A stretch of DNA of 45,387 nucleotides from Syntrophaceae bacterium UBA5764. Its GTDB lineage: Bacteria; Desulfobacterota; Syntrophia; Syntrophales; Smithellaceae. The stretch lies in NCBI GenBank assembly GCA_002418825.1, contig DIEW01000079.1, positions 1 through 45,387 of the forward strand, given 5' to 3'. How positions within the stretch are numbered: the first letter of the stretch is position 1; each line of letters begins with the position of its first letter. The notes under the pieces were generated by a model. It made no database searches and was not told the DNA's origin. It saw only the letters and a program-made list of their open reading frames with translations. A program made the position numbers and the translations under genes. Of this stretch, positions 24,638 to 33,051 are shown in pieces.

Positions 24638-25414
24638 TTATCTGTTTTTCCAAACTGGCTTTCGCTTTTCAAGAAAAGCAGTAACTCCTTCACGGCCATC
24701 TTCCGTGAAAAAATTGTTTACAATAACGTTTGATGCATGGTCATACGCTGCCATGTCCGACAAATTGACCTGTGTATAGAAGGCTTTCTTGCCGATTGCC
24801 AGGCATGAGAGACTTGCTTTCGCAATTTGACAAGCAAGCGCCATCGTTTCCGCTTCAATCTTCTCGGCCGGAACTACACGATTAACCAGGCCCCACTGCT
24901 CAGCTTCGAGTGCACTGATCAAACGTGCCGTGAAGAGCATTTCCAGCGCGCGTTTACGGCCCACTGACCGAACAATTGAAACAGCCGGCGTTGAACAAAA
25001 AACACCGAGGTTAACGCCGGGAGTGCCAAAGCGAGCCTCTTCTTCGGCAATGGCTAGGTCGCAGGCCGCTACTAACTGACAACCTGCCGCTATGGCAATC
25101 CCCTGCACTTGGGCGATAACCGGCTGGGGAATTCGTTGAAGCCGCAACATCATCTCCGAACAAGTAGAAAATACAGAATTAAAGACATTTATATTTTCCC
25201 CCGTCAGCTCTCTGAGATCGTGCCCTGCACAAAAGTTCTTGCCAGCAGCTCTAATGATAATGACTTTCATTTCCCTGCTTGCGGCAATACTTACGAGTAA
25301 ACTGTTCATTTCATCGAGTAAAGATTTTGACAGGGCATTGTTCGTTTCCGGACGGTTCAACGTGATAATGCCGACGGAATCAACTTTCTCAAATTTTAGA
25401 TTCTGAAATTCCAT
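24638..25414 (-). CDS. Enoyl-CoA hydratase/isomerase family protein, ECHDC3-like
   Basis: A 258-residue crotonase-fold protein. It has the CoA oxyanion-hole motif (FCAGHDLREL, 61-70) and the segment IAAGCQLVAACDLAIAEEEARFGTPGVNLGVFCSTP, closely like vertebrate ECHDC3, including the C-terminal FLEKRKPVW. The two glutamates of active hydratases correspond to Gln113 and Gly133, so ordinary hydration is unlikely; a hydrolase, isomerase or non-catalytic role is possible. AGGAGG precedes the ATG. It is alone, between two large gaps. The acyl-CoA context nearby (NDP-forming synthetase, SDRs) suggests a place in acyl-CoA metabolism. Confidence 0.85.
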   Translation of the reverse strand: MEFQNLKFEKVDSVGIITLNRPETNNALSKSLLDEMNSLLVSIAASREMKVIIIRAAGKNFCAGHDLRELTGENINVFNSVFSTCSEMMLRLQRIPQPVIAQVQGIAIAAGCQLVAACDLAIAEEEARFGTPGVNLGVFCSTPAVSIVRSVGRKRALEMLFTARLISALEAEQWGLVNRVVPAEKIEAETMALACQIAKASLSCLAIGKKAFYTQVNLSDMAAYDHASNVIVNNFFTEDGREGVTAFLEKRKPVWKNR

Positions 25415-25888
25415 TACAATTCCTCCTTATCAAAAACAATTAAGATTAATATGCGGCTTTAACAGGTACTTTCCAATAGAGCATGAATAGGTGTTAATGC
25501 CCGTCAATCAGGTAACTCTTTTGGTATAATTTGTAAAGCGGTAGATCTTGATGAAACAAAAACATTAAGCAATGAATATTTATATTAAAAAAATACGAAA
25601 GAGCGAGAGGTAAGGTAAAACCATAAGCGGTTAAGAGAGTAAATTTGTTTTGCAAAGCCCGTTTTCTTTTTTCTAAAGAGCTGTGAAAATACTATAAAGG
25701 GCTGAATCAAAAAAACCTTTTTTCAAAAATCCAAATAACATGAAAAAAAGAGAAAATATTATTTTTCGAGTATAATCATCTCTAAAGACGTGGTAATTAA
25801 ATAATTAAACAAGATTTGCCGAGGCGTAAAACATTATTAAATTATTTGGTTAGAACAACTTCCTTGTAAGATAATGAGCCGCTATGAA
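25415..25888. other. Gap of 474 bases without a gene
   Basis: Very A-rich sequence with many homopolymer runs. No open frame with ribosome site, no hairpin with a T-run and no repeat family was seen. Near the crotonase gene a weak minus-strand promoter (TTGGAA, 17 nt, CATATT at about 25454-25482) could be its start. Confidence 0.5.
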
Positions 25889-26668
25889 CTATACGGAAAT
25901 CCAGCCGCCATCGACATGGAGAATAACACCTGTACAATAACTTGCGCCTGGTGACGCCAGAAAAAGAACAGCGGTTTTCAATTCATCATCGCCACCGAAA
26001 CGCCGCAGGGGTATGTGCTTCCTGATAGTCTCTCCTTTTTCCTTAATGCTCCGTGCCGTCATATTTGAAGGAAACCAGCCGGGCGCAATCGCGTTGACTG
26101 TAATATTATACCTTGCCCATTTGACAGCAAGATCTTTAGTCAATCCTGCAACTGCCGCCTTACTAGTTGTGTAGCTAATCGAATCCAAGTGTTCTGGAAG
26201 GGCGCCAACATGTGACACTACAGATGCTAAATTAATGATTCTTCCATAATCTTGCGCGGCCATTATTTTTCCTGCGCGTTGGCACATCATCCACAAACCC
26301 GTCACATTCGTGTCCATAACCTTTTTCCAGCCATTCACAGGAAACTCCAGCGCTGGAGCACCCCACGATGTGCCCGAATTATTCACGAGTATATCCACCT
26401 TGCCGAATTTTTTCATAACCTCATTAAAAAGCATGTCTACATCTTCTTCCTTCGTCACATCACATTGAACGGGTAGAATTTCCACTTTCAGCTCCTTACT
26501 CATTTTGTCCGCAACTTCCACACAGCGCTCAATTTTTCTTGATGCCAAAACCAAATTCGCCCCCGCTTCTCCTAGCGCATACGACATTTGCAGTCCAATA
26601 CCCGCCGCTCCTCCGGTAATAATCGCGGTCTGTCCTTTAAGGTCTAAAAGCTGATAAACGTTTTTCAT
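25889..26668 (-). CDS. Short-chain dehydrogenase/reductase
   Basis: A 259-residue classical SDR. It has TGGAAGIG for NAD(P) binding (18-25), NNSG (96-99), catalytic Ser149, Tyr166 and Lys170 (YTTSK), and the C-terminal LHVDGGW. The second residue after the first beta strand is followed by SRK (43-45), which may favour NADP(H). A GGGA site is upstream. It lies 71 nt after another SDR on the same strand. Likely substrates are hydroxy- or ketoacyl compounds, which sequence alone cannot specify; gluconate 5-dehydrogenase-like annotation is possible. Confidence 0.88.
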   Translation of the reverse strand: MKNVYQLLDLKGQTAIITGGAAGIGLQMSYALGEAGANLVLASRKIERCVEVADKMSKELKVEILPVQCDVTKEEDVDMLFNEVMKKFGKVDILVNNSGTSWGAPALEFPVNGWKKVMDTNVTGLWMMCQRAGKIMAAQDYGRIINLASVVSHVGALPEHLDSISYTTSKAAVAGLTKDLAVKWARYNITVNAIAPGWFPSNMTARSIKEKGETIRKHIPLRRFGGDDELKTAVLFLASPGASYCTGVILHVDGGWISV

Positions 26669-26739
26669 GTATCATTTCCCTCACTAAAAATATTTTTATA
26701 TATCGGCTTATCCAAATAATATTGTTTCAATTTTTTCTC

Positions 26740-27501
26740 TTACGGGATCACGGTCTGGCCTCCGCCAACGACAATAGAACAACCGGTCATAAAGGATGCT
26801 TCATGTGAACATAACCACAAAACCACACCAGCGATTTCTTCAGGTGTTCCGAATCTGTTCATAGGAATTCTGGAAAGAAAAGCATCTTTCATTTGCGGCT
26901 TGACGCCGAATAATTCCTCGAGCATAGGCGTCATGATCGGCCCGGGGCACACTGCATTAACGCGTATATTTTCTGTTGTATATTCTACGGCGGCGGATTT
27001 GGTCAGTCCGATAACACCGTGCTTGCTTGCGCTGTAAATAGCGCTCCCCGGTAAACCTCCGATTCCGGCAGTGGACGCGTTATTGACAATTACCCCGCCG
27101 CCCTGGTTGAGCATCTGCTGTATTTCGTATTTCATGCAGAGCCAGACGCCAAAAAGGTTAATATTGATGACTTCATCCCAAGTATCTGTAGTACTTTTGT
27201 CCATGCGCCTCATGGGGGCCATCACACCTGCATTATTGAAAGCAAAATCAAGTCTGCCATAAATCTTCTTGACTTTGTTGAACAGGTTTTGCACCTGTAG
27301 CTGCTGTGACACATCGGTTTTGATAAAAACCGCCTCGCCGTCATCTTTTTTTATTTCTTCGACAACTGCCAGGGCGAGAGTTTCCCTGCGGGCGGCGATG
27401 ACAACTTTGGCACCATCTCTGGCGAAAGCCAGCGCGGTAGCCCTGCCGATACCGGAATTTCCGCCGGTAACCAACGCCACTTTCTCTGTAAACCTTTTCA
27501 A
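26740..27501 (-). CDS. Short-chain dehydrogenase/reductase
   Basis: A 253-residue classical SDR with TGGNSGIG (12-19), NNAG (89-92), Ser143, Tyr156, Lys160 (YSASK) and the VCPGPIMTPM segment. The ARR at 37-39 after the second strand suggests NADP(H). The start is TTG at 27501, with GGAGGG 6 nt upstream; no ATG fits. Probably cotranscribed with the next SDR gene (71 nt gap). Substrate unknown. Confidence 0.87.
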   Translation of the reverse strand: MKRFTEKVALVTGGNSGIGRATALAFARDGAKVVIAARRETLALAVVEEIKKDDGEAVFIKTDVSQQLQVQNLFNKVKKIYGRLDFAFNNAGVMAPMRRMDKSTTDTWDEVININLFGVWLCMKYEIQQMLNQGGGVIVNNASTAGIGGLPGSAIYSASKHGVIGLTKSAAVEYTTENIRVNAVCPGPIMTPMLEELFGVKPQMKDAFLSRIPMNRFGTPEEIAGVVLWLCSHEASFMTGCSIVVGGGQTVIP

Positions 27502-27587
27502 AATTATCCCTCCCCTCTTAAATAATTCGCTCCCTTAACATTGCATGATGCCCCCTTATTGCAGAGCTTACCAGCAGAGAGCGAACT

Positions 27588-28157
27588 TTATAAAAACTGT
27601 AGAAACGCCAGCGGTTTTTCTCTCCTGGCGGCACTGGGCGGATCCCAGAAACTACCAGGCAAAAATTTATTCTCCACTACAGAAAACGAGGTCAGCTTAT
27701 TCAAATTTTTATCAAAGATATTTAACTCTATTTCATAACCAAGTCCAAGATTCATACGACTTCCACTTTTTTACAATAATCAAAAGATTTCTGTCCGCTT
27801 TATTCGCGCTCATTAACTTCATGACCCGTGCCTGTTCCTTTACAAAAATCGGAATTACACAATAATCCTTGGCCGATAAAAATCCGGCAATGGTCTCTGT
27901 CACATCATTGGCGAAAGGCAGGTCGCTGGCCGTGCACACGCTCCGGGAATTGCCAACCCCGGCTCTCTGCAGGTCAATCACACACACCTTTCAAAACGTC
28001 TGTTCTTTGGTCATGCGTCGCGGTTACCGAGCTTTTACCTTTGATCGGTGTATATTTAATCTCCGCCCGGACATCGCCGAAATTATAGACATTTACCACC
28101 GTACAGCCACTTAGCATTAAGCCACAAAGAATTGTGGCACAAAAAGCATTATTTCAT
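27588..28157 (-). pseudogene. Decayed small lipoprotein gene with three frameshifts
   Basis: Reading the minus strand, AAGGAG precedes ATG at 28157, but a one-base shift in ATGAAATAATG leaves the start out of frame with a lipoprotein signal that ends in a perfect lipobox (LMLSGC). The frame then runs to an alternating GT tract at about 27981-27988, where it meets a stop; the next frame continues as VIDLQRAGVGNS and about 70 more residues to TWL, and then a third shift leads into GYEIELNIFD to a TAA at 27588. Joined, they give a coherent protein of about 190 residues, so the gene has decayed. The mature product is not recognised. Plus-strand frames over the same area are shadows. Sequencing errors could cause some shifts, but three in 570 bp suggest real decay. 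Confidence 0.6.
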
Positions 28158-28291
28158 CTTCTCCTTCTTCGGCATGTAACTAATTTCATATTATATTAAC
28201 AAAAAAAATGAAAATAACTTTTCCTTAGTGAAGAAGAAAGGTGCCAGACAATTCATTTTTTAGCTTAAAACAAACCAGTAACATTAAAACA

Positions 28292-28328
28292 AAGGCGCTC
28301 CGTAACACATATTGCCATGGAGCGCCTT
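28292..28328 (-). terminator. Terminator of the cold-shock gene
   Basis: A 10-bp perfect stem AAGGCGCTCC (28292-28301) with GGAGCGCCTT (28319-28328) and a 17-nt loop. T-rich sequence follows on both strands. It stands 21 nt after the stop of the cold-shock gene. Confidence 0.75.
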
Positions 28329-28349
28329 ATTTTTAAACAAAAAGTTTAT

Positions 28350-28550
28350 TTAGCAGATTATCACATTTTCCGCTGCGGGGCCTTTTTTACCCTGAACAAT
28401 ATCAAACCTTACAGCCTGTCCCTCGGTCAAAGTTTTGAAGCCGCTGGACTGAATGGCGCTGAAATGAACAAAAATGTCCCCGCCATCATTCTTTTCGATA
28501 AATCCAAAACCTTTACTTTCGTTAAACCATTTGACTCTACCTTCTGACAT
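28350..28550 (-). CDS. Cold-shock domain protein
   Basis: A 66-residue single-stranded nucleic-acid-binding protein. RNP1 KGFGFI (14-19) and RNP2 DIFVHF (25-30) are intact, with WFNESKGFGFIE at the front. GAAAGGAGG stands 9 nt before the ATG. It is monocistronic, with a strong terminator downstream and another (28611-28645) upstream. The leader between the upstream terminator and the ATG is only about 60 nt, so no long cold-shock leader of the cspA type is likely. Confidence 0.95.
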   Translation of the reverse strand: MSEGRVKWFNESKGFGFIEKNDGGDIFVHFSAIQSSGFKTLTEGQAVRFDIVQGKKGPAAENVIIC

Positions 28551-28610
28551 AATCAGTATCCTCCTTTCTCAAAAATTTACCCAAAGTCGAATTACCAATT
28601 ATGACAGATA

Positions 28611-28645
28611 TAAAAAGCCACCACGCCTTTAAAGAGCATGGTGGC
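28611..28645 (-). terminator. Terminator after the PlsC gene
   Basis: On the minus strand GCCACCATGC and GCGTGGTGGC form a 10-bp stem with one G-T pair and a loop of about 9 nt, followed by TTTTTA. It ends the crtI-like/PlsC unit about 190 nt after the PlsC stop and isolates the cold-shock gene. Confidence 0.75.
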
Positions 28646-28685
28646 CGCCTTGCACTTCAAATTGTCTTAACTCAACTTTTATGTA

Positions 28686-28714
28686 CCACACCGACTTACA
28701 AGACCATGGTGTGG
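28686..28714. repeat. Hairpin between PlsC and cold-shock genes
   Basis: CCACACC (28686-28692) and GGTGTGG (28708-28714) form a 7-bp stem with a 15-nt loop. It lies upstream, in transcription order, of the terminator at 28611-28645 and shares the CACCATG element. No T-run follows. A second stop signal or an RNA structure is possible. Confidence 0.4.
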
Positions 28715-28838
28715 CATACGATATTCTAAATGCTTACTTTACTCTTTTTATAAAGTCAAGCAATATTTAAAAGATTGAGCTTCTTACAGATAACGATTCC
28801 CGATAAATATAAAAGCATCTCAACCCTTCGGGTAATCT

Positions 28839-29570
28839 TCATAACTGTTTTTCAGAAACAAAATTCTCTATAATAATGTTTCTCGTTTTCCGAATAAGGT
28901 CATCAACTGTATCGATATTATAGCCGCTGGTATCTATCGGGTAGCCAACGACGACTTGAATCTTTCCCGGATTAAAAACAAGGCTTCCCTTGGGCATGAC
29001 TTGTCGGCTGCCGTTGACGGTAACGGGCAGAATCGGCATTTTGTGCGCCACGGCGACCATGAAACCGCCTTTTTTGAATTCATGAATTTGCCCGTCCGGC
29101 GACCTGGTTCCTTCGGCAAAAACCATGATGCTTACGCCTTTGGGCAGGCGTTTAATGCCTTTATTAATGCTTTCTATCGCTTTGACGGTATTGGAGCGGT
29201 CAATAAAAATATTGCGGGAAGCATACAAGCCGTAACCAAAGAGCGGCACCTTGAGCACTTCCCTTTTGATGAACCAGCGGTACTGTACTCCCAGCGTGGT
29301 TACAAGTGCCAAGATGTCAAAAAGCGACTGATGATTGGAAATGATAATGTACGATGTCCCCTTTTGAATCTTTTCTTTGTTTACTATTTGAGCGCTGACA
29401 AAGGAAACGCCCAGCATGGTGTAGGCCCAGAGTTTGGAAAGAGAAAAGGCAAGATTGCCTGTGCGGCCCAGCAGTCCCGCAGCAATAATAGGGATAGCGA
29501 GAACGAGAGTCGCCACTGCCGCCCATAAAGCAAGCCAAGTGATACGAAAAATATCAAAGAGTAATTTCAT
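28839..29570 (-). CDS. 1-acyl-sn-glycerol-3-phosphate acyltransferase (PlsC family)
   Basis: Transfers an acyl group to lysophosphatidic acid, making phosphatidic acid at the membrane. The 243 residues carry the acyltransferase motifs NHQSLFD (HX4D, His80/Asp85), FIDRSN (about 122-127), FAEGTRSPDG (151-160) and the P[V]TVNGS segment. Two N-terminal hydrophobic stretches (about 8-35) anchor the protein. It begins 6 nt after the CrtI-like gene, with an AAAGG site inside that gene's end, so the two form an operon. The link to a flavin desaturase-like partner is unusual for a housekeeping plsC, so a second acyltransferase for a special lipid is possible. Confidence 0.88.
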   Translation of the reverse strand: MKLLFDIFRITWLALWAAVATLVLAIPIIAAGLLGRTGNLAFSLSKLWAYTMLGVSFVSAQIVNKEKIQKGTSYIIISNHQSLFDILALVTTLGVQYRWFIKREVLKVPLFGYGLYASRNIFIDRSNTVKAIESINKGIKRLPKGVSIMVFAEGTRSPDGQIHEFKKGGFMVAVAHKMPILPVTVNGSRQVMPKGSLVFNPGKIQVVVGYPIDTSGYNIDTVDDLIRKTRNIIIENFVSEKQL

Positions 29571-29576
29571 AACCTT

Positions 29577-31121
29577 TTAGCGAAAAACCGGCGGCAGGTA
29601 TTGCAGATAATTCTTACCACTTATGGCACCGACACAGATAAAAGCAGAATGTACCGCGCCTTCAATGCCACCTTCGTTGATACGTTTACCGTAAGTATCA
29701 CCGGCAAAGTATAGACCTTCAATAGTGGAACATTTTACATCGACCCATTCGTCCTTTGGATGTCTCCAAAGGATGCAGGTATCTCCAACGGTGAAGAGCA
29801 TCCATTGCACCGATTTTCGCCAGCCTTTAAAAGCAATATCCATGAACTTAAGCATCCCGTCAATCACGATATTGACTTTCTTTTTATCATGCGCTTCATC
29901 AGCCAAAATGCTGCTGGCCATACCCAGCAGGTGTTTCCCTTCCGGTGCACTGGTCGGCGCGATAGCCGACATGGCAATAATGTCCAACGGCACATTACCA
30001 CGAAATAGGCCCTCACTTTCCGGTATCAGCATGGAGGTGTGATAAAAAGACCTGGGGTCAACCTTAATCTCGCAGAATTCATGCAACGGTCTGGTCATGC
30101 CGACCTGGGCAGCAACCATAGATGTATGAATTATCTTTTTAGCCGAGGTGACAAAATTCTGCGTCAGTAAGCTCTGTGGAATAAGCTTTAATAACACCTT
30201 TGGTGGAACAGTACAAATTACAACCGGAGATTCTATCGCCACGCTCTCACCTTCAATTTCAGCCAAAACGCCGCCTGCCTTCCCGTTTTGAATAATAATT
30301 TCTTTAACTGCGGCACCGGTAATAATATCGCTTCCGGCATCTTTGGCCGTAGTAGCGAAGCCCTCCGTAATGAAACGATGCCCTGGCGCACCAGCAAAAG
30401 CCCACGAACCGTTTGTGAGATGCACGCCTGTTTCCTGCACCTGCAGAAACACTTTCAAGTTTTCACCGACAGAATTCAGCGCTGGGTCATTGATGATTGT
30501 CTGAAAAGTCCCCATGGCATAATGAAATTCCTGCGCTAACTCGTTCTTTGTTATTCCTTCCACCCAGTCTTTCAGTGTTATATGATCCAATTTTTCCGCA
30601 TCGGCTATCGTGCGCAACTGAAGCTTGCTCTTATGAACCTTCACCATCTCGGCATAATCTTCGTCGCCCATCCAACCGTATTTGTTTCTTCTCCCAAGAA
30701 TGTGAGGTTTCCAGTTGTGGTCATACCAAACAAAACCCTCGTTGGGATAAAAAATCGAAGCTTTGTTAAAAAGCGCCAAGGCATGGCTAACGCGCCCCCG
30801 GTTGGTAAACCATGCGCCTCGCCCTCCGGTTTCAAGGACATAGCCGCTAAGCATTTTCCTTTTTATCATGGTACCCAAATCCGGTTCGGTACGATCGCTC
30901 ACCCAAGAATGGGCACACATAGCCAGCGCCCTGCGGAATTTATCTGCATTCGTAATGGCTTCCCCACGAAACGATGTTGCTCTACCCCCGATTTGCGACG
31001 CAGATTCGAGAATGAGAACCTTTTTTTGCTCCATGGCCGACAACAAAGCGCCACAGGCAGAACCAGCTATCCCGCAACCGACAATAATGATATCATAATT
31101 ATTGGAAATTTTTACCTTCAT
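29577..31121 (-). CDS. FAD-dependent oxidoreductase, phytoene-desaturase (CrtI) type
   Basis: A 514-residue flavoprotein. The N-terminal dinucleotide fold is IIIVGCGIAGSACGALL (11-27), followed by VLILESASQIGGRATSF (36-51), and the C-terminal FAD-contact segment is LYFAGDTYGKRINEGGIEGAVHSA. It belongs to the NAD(P)/FAD-dependent amine-oxidase/CrtI group that includes carotenoid desaturases and retinol saturases. No other carotenoid gene is in the window. The ribosome site GGAAG is good. It forms an operon with PlsC 6 nt downstream, so a hydrophobic substrate such as a fatty-acyl chain is an inference. Confidence 0.85.
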   Translation of the reverse strand: MKVKISNNYDIIIVGCGIAGSACGALLSAMEQKKVLILESASQIGGRATSFRGEAITNADKFRRALAMCAHSWVSDRTEPDLGTMIKRKMLSGYVLETGGRGAWFTNRGRVSHALALFNKASIFYPNEGFVWYDHNWKPHILGRRNKYGWMGDEDYAEMVKVHKSKLQLRTIADAEKLDHITLKDWVEGITKNELAQEFHYAMGTFQTIINDPALNSVGENLKVFLQVQETGVHLTNGSWAFAGAPGHRFITEGFATTAKDAGSDIITGAAVKEIIIQNGKAGGVLAEIEGESVAIESPVVICTVPPKVLLKLIPQSLLTQNFVTSAKKIIHTSMVAAQVGMTRPLHEFCEIKVDPRSFYHTSMLIPESEGLFRGNVPLDIIAMSAIAPTSAPEGKHLLGMASSILADEAHDKKKVNIVIDGMLKFMDIAFKGWRKSVQWMLFTVGDTCILWRHPKDEWVDVKCSTIEGLYFAGDTYGKRINEGGIEGAVHSAFICVGAISGKNYLQYLPPVFR

Positions 31122-31194
31122 CTTTTTTCTTCCCTTTTAGGAAGAGAATCACATTAACTTGATTTTTGATACCACATATTCTAAAAAATAAAAA

Positions 31195-32418
31195 CTAAGC
31201 GCCTTTTCTTTTCTTCAGCTCCAGCGCGGCTTTTAAGCCTTTCTCACGGATAACTTTGAAGGCCAGGCCTTTTTCCGTCTGGCGGTAAAAGCGTTTACCG
31301 TACTTTTTGAGCAATTTTTTATTTATCTCAAAACCCAGGCCCGGACGCGTAAACGGCTGGAGCATGGCGTTTTTGTCAGGAATGATCGGGTCGATAATCC
31401 CTTCGCGGAATTCCGGCACCCAGGATGGCTCTTCCAACGGATATTCCAAGGGGTGGGTGTTATCTCTATCAGCAAGTACCAGATTCCAGTTCACATAAAA
31501 ACCGATACCGTTGGTCCAGGTGTGCGGCGAATATTCGCGTTTGTGCCGGTGACAGGCGTCGATGACCTGCTTGACCTGCGCGATGCCTCCGGCAAAAGTG
31601 GCGTCCGGCTGATACACATGAAAACAGTCTTTTTCGAACATAATTTTTATCTCGTCCCAACCGTGGTTTAGTTCCGCGCCGGATATTTTAACCGGTGATA
31701 CTTTCTTTAGAGCAGCCAAACCGTCATAATCGTGCCAGTCCAGCGGCTCTTCAAGCCATTCAATTTTATTGTCCGCGCAGACTTTCGCGTAATCCGTTGC
31801 CCGTTTGAGATCCCACGCTGGTACGCGGTCAACGATGGAAGTCAGCCAGCCCTGATTGGCGTCCACACCGATAATTGGGTCATCACCCACACTTTTCCTG
31901 ACTTCTTCAATAAGACGGACATCATCTTTAAACTCTACGGCTTTCGCCCGTAGTTTGAAAGTCTTGAAACCGCGTTCTTTCATCGCCAGAAGTTCTTCTA
32001 CGCGCTGCGCCGGTTCGTGCAATTCACCGAAGGAGCAGTAAACTTCGATTGGCCTCGCTTCCCCGCCCAGTAATTCGTAAACAGGCTTGCCCTTGGCTTT
32101 ACCCATAATATCCCAGCAAGCCGGCTCTATCCAGTAATTGAGCCATCCCAGAAAACCGGCTTGCTTGAGCAGGCTCTGCATCCGGTCAATATCCAGAGGA
32201 TCGGCGCCGATGATGTATCCGCCCAACAGATCGCCCAGACCCTGCCTCTCCTCGCCCATGGCGATGCCGGCGGACCAACCTTCAATTCCTTCATCCGTGA
32301 CTAATTTTATCAGTGTGAAGCGATTGTGCGTCTGAGGATACCCCGGTATCCATGTCGGCCAGAATGTATGTTTAAGCGGTATGTGGATGTGGTAAAGTTC
32401 GATCTCTGTTATTTTCAT
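31195..32418 (-). CDS. Enolase-superfamily enzyme (mandelate racemase/muconate lactonizing type)
   Basis: A 407-residue protein with the N-terminal capping domain and the (beta/alpha)7-beta barrel. Metal ligands are Asp186 (GVDANQGW), Glu223 or Glu224 (LEEPLDWHD) and Glu249 (SGAELNHGW). Lys155 with Arg157 (FKLR) occupies the KxK position of racemases, and His299 (SPHTWTNGIG) is the likely general acid/base of the sugar-acid dehydratase subgroups. A strong AGGAG precedes the ATG. Substrate unknown: acid-sugar dehydratase, racemase or lactonizing enzyme are all possible. It lies 72 nt downstream of the small cyclophilin-like gene on the same strand and may share its transcript. Confidence 0.87.
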   Translation of the reverse strand: MKITEIELYHIHIPLKHTFWPTWIPGYPQTHNRFTLIKLVTDEGIEGWSAGIAMGEERQGLGDLLGGYIIGADPLDIDRMQSLLKQAGFLGWLNYWIEPACWDIMGKAKGKPVYELLGGEARPIEVYCSFGELHEPAQRVEELLAMKERGFKTFKLRAKAVEFKDDVRLIEEVRKSVGDDPIIGVDANQGWLTSIVDRVPAWDLKRATDYAKVCADNKIEWLEEPLDWHDYDGLAALKKVSPVKISGAELNHGWDEIKIMFEKDCFHVYQPDATFAGGIAQVKQVIDACHRHKREYSPHTWTNGIGFYVNWNLVLADRDNTHPLEYPLEEPSWVPEFREGIIDPIIPDKNAMLQPFTRPGLGFEINKKLLKKYGKRFYRQTEKGLAFKVIREKGLKAALELKKRKGA

Positions 32419-32490
32419 GGCTCGTTCTCCTTTCTTTCATGGTTACTTTTATTGATAACGTTTTACTCTCATTTGAAAACGTATTTTCAT

Positions 32491-32865
32491 TCATATTAAT
32501 TCAATCCTTATTTTTTTCGCTCCTTTTTCCATTCTTAATGCTGTGGCGTCATCCAGAATTCTTCCCACAACATTTATCTCGCTTGCGGGAACCGGTTCCA
32601 AACCGGTGCTCATGGGCGTGGGTCCAAAGAAAATCGCGAGGGCTTTTCCCGGCAACCAATAGCCGATGTCGCCCATATTTACTTTTCTGGTTGCGGATTC
32701 GTCGAGAGACAAGTCAACGGGGATTACAAAATAAAATTCATCGCCCCATTCATGGGGACAAACTTCAAGCGGCAGGCAAGATACGATGGTTTGAGCACAA
32801 GGTGAATCGAAAAGATCGCCTCGCAAAATTGCTTTCCTCACAACAATTTTAACGGCTGTCGGCAT
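32491..32865 (-). CDS. Cyclophilin-like fold protein (TM1367/DUF369 type)
   Basis: A 124-residue protein; the segment GDIGYWLPGKALAIFFGPTPMS is the hallmark of the Cyclophil_like family (PF04126), whose TM1367 structure is a small cyclophilin-type barrel without proven isomerase activity. No membrane segment or signal is visible. The ribosome site is weak (TTGGAT). It precedes the enolase-superfamily gene, and the pair may be cotranscribed. Function unknown. Confidence 0.75.
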   Translation of the reverse strand: MPTAVKIVVRKAILRGDLFDSPCAQTIVSCLPLEVCPHEWGDEFYFVIPVDLSLDESATRKVNMGDIGYWLPGKALAIFFGPTPMSTGLEPVPASEINVVGRILDDATALRMEKGAKKIRIELI

Positions 32866-32999
32866 AATCTATCCAAGCCATTGAAAAACTAACTGATAAA
32901 TAGATATTCTACATTTTGCGCTTATGTCAGTATATGAATAATCGATTTGACTGTCAATTGAATATTGGACACAGTGTCATGACGAAGGGGGAAATATAA

Positions 33000-33025
33000 A
33001 CAGGCAGGTTGTTGAACCTGCCTGT
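33000..33025 (-). terminator. Terminator of the SWIB gene
   Basis: ACAGGCAGGTT (33000-33010) pairs perfectly with AACCTGCCTGT (33015-33025) around a 4-nt loop. On the minus strand it is followed by TTATATTT. It lies 27 nt after the SWIB stop. Confidence 0.75.
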
Positions 33026-33051
33026 TTTGGAGAAAATACGCGAATTTTTGT

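Noticed and set aside
27541..28114. Several short plus-strand frames opposite the decayed lipoprotein gene
   Set aside because: The minus strand carries a ribosome site, a lipobox and a coherent joined protein; the plus frames have none.
28956..29528. 190-residue plus-strand frame opposite PlsC
   Set aside because: PlsC motifs on the minus strand are intact; the plus frame has no start signal and no family resemblance.
30582..31157. 191-residue plus-strand frame opposite the CrtI-like gene
   Set aside because: Antisense shadow of a dinucleotide-fold flavoprotein; composition is not protein-like.
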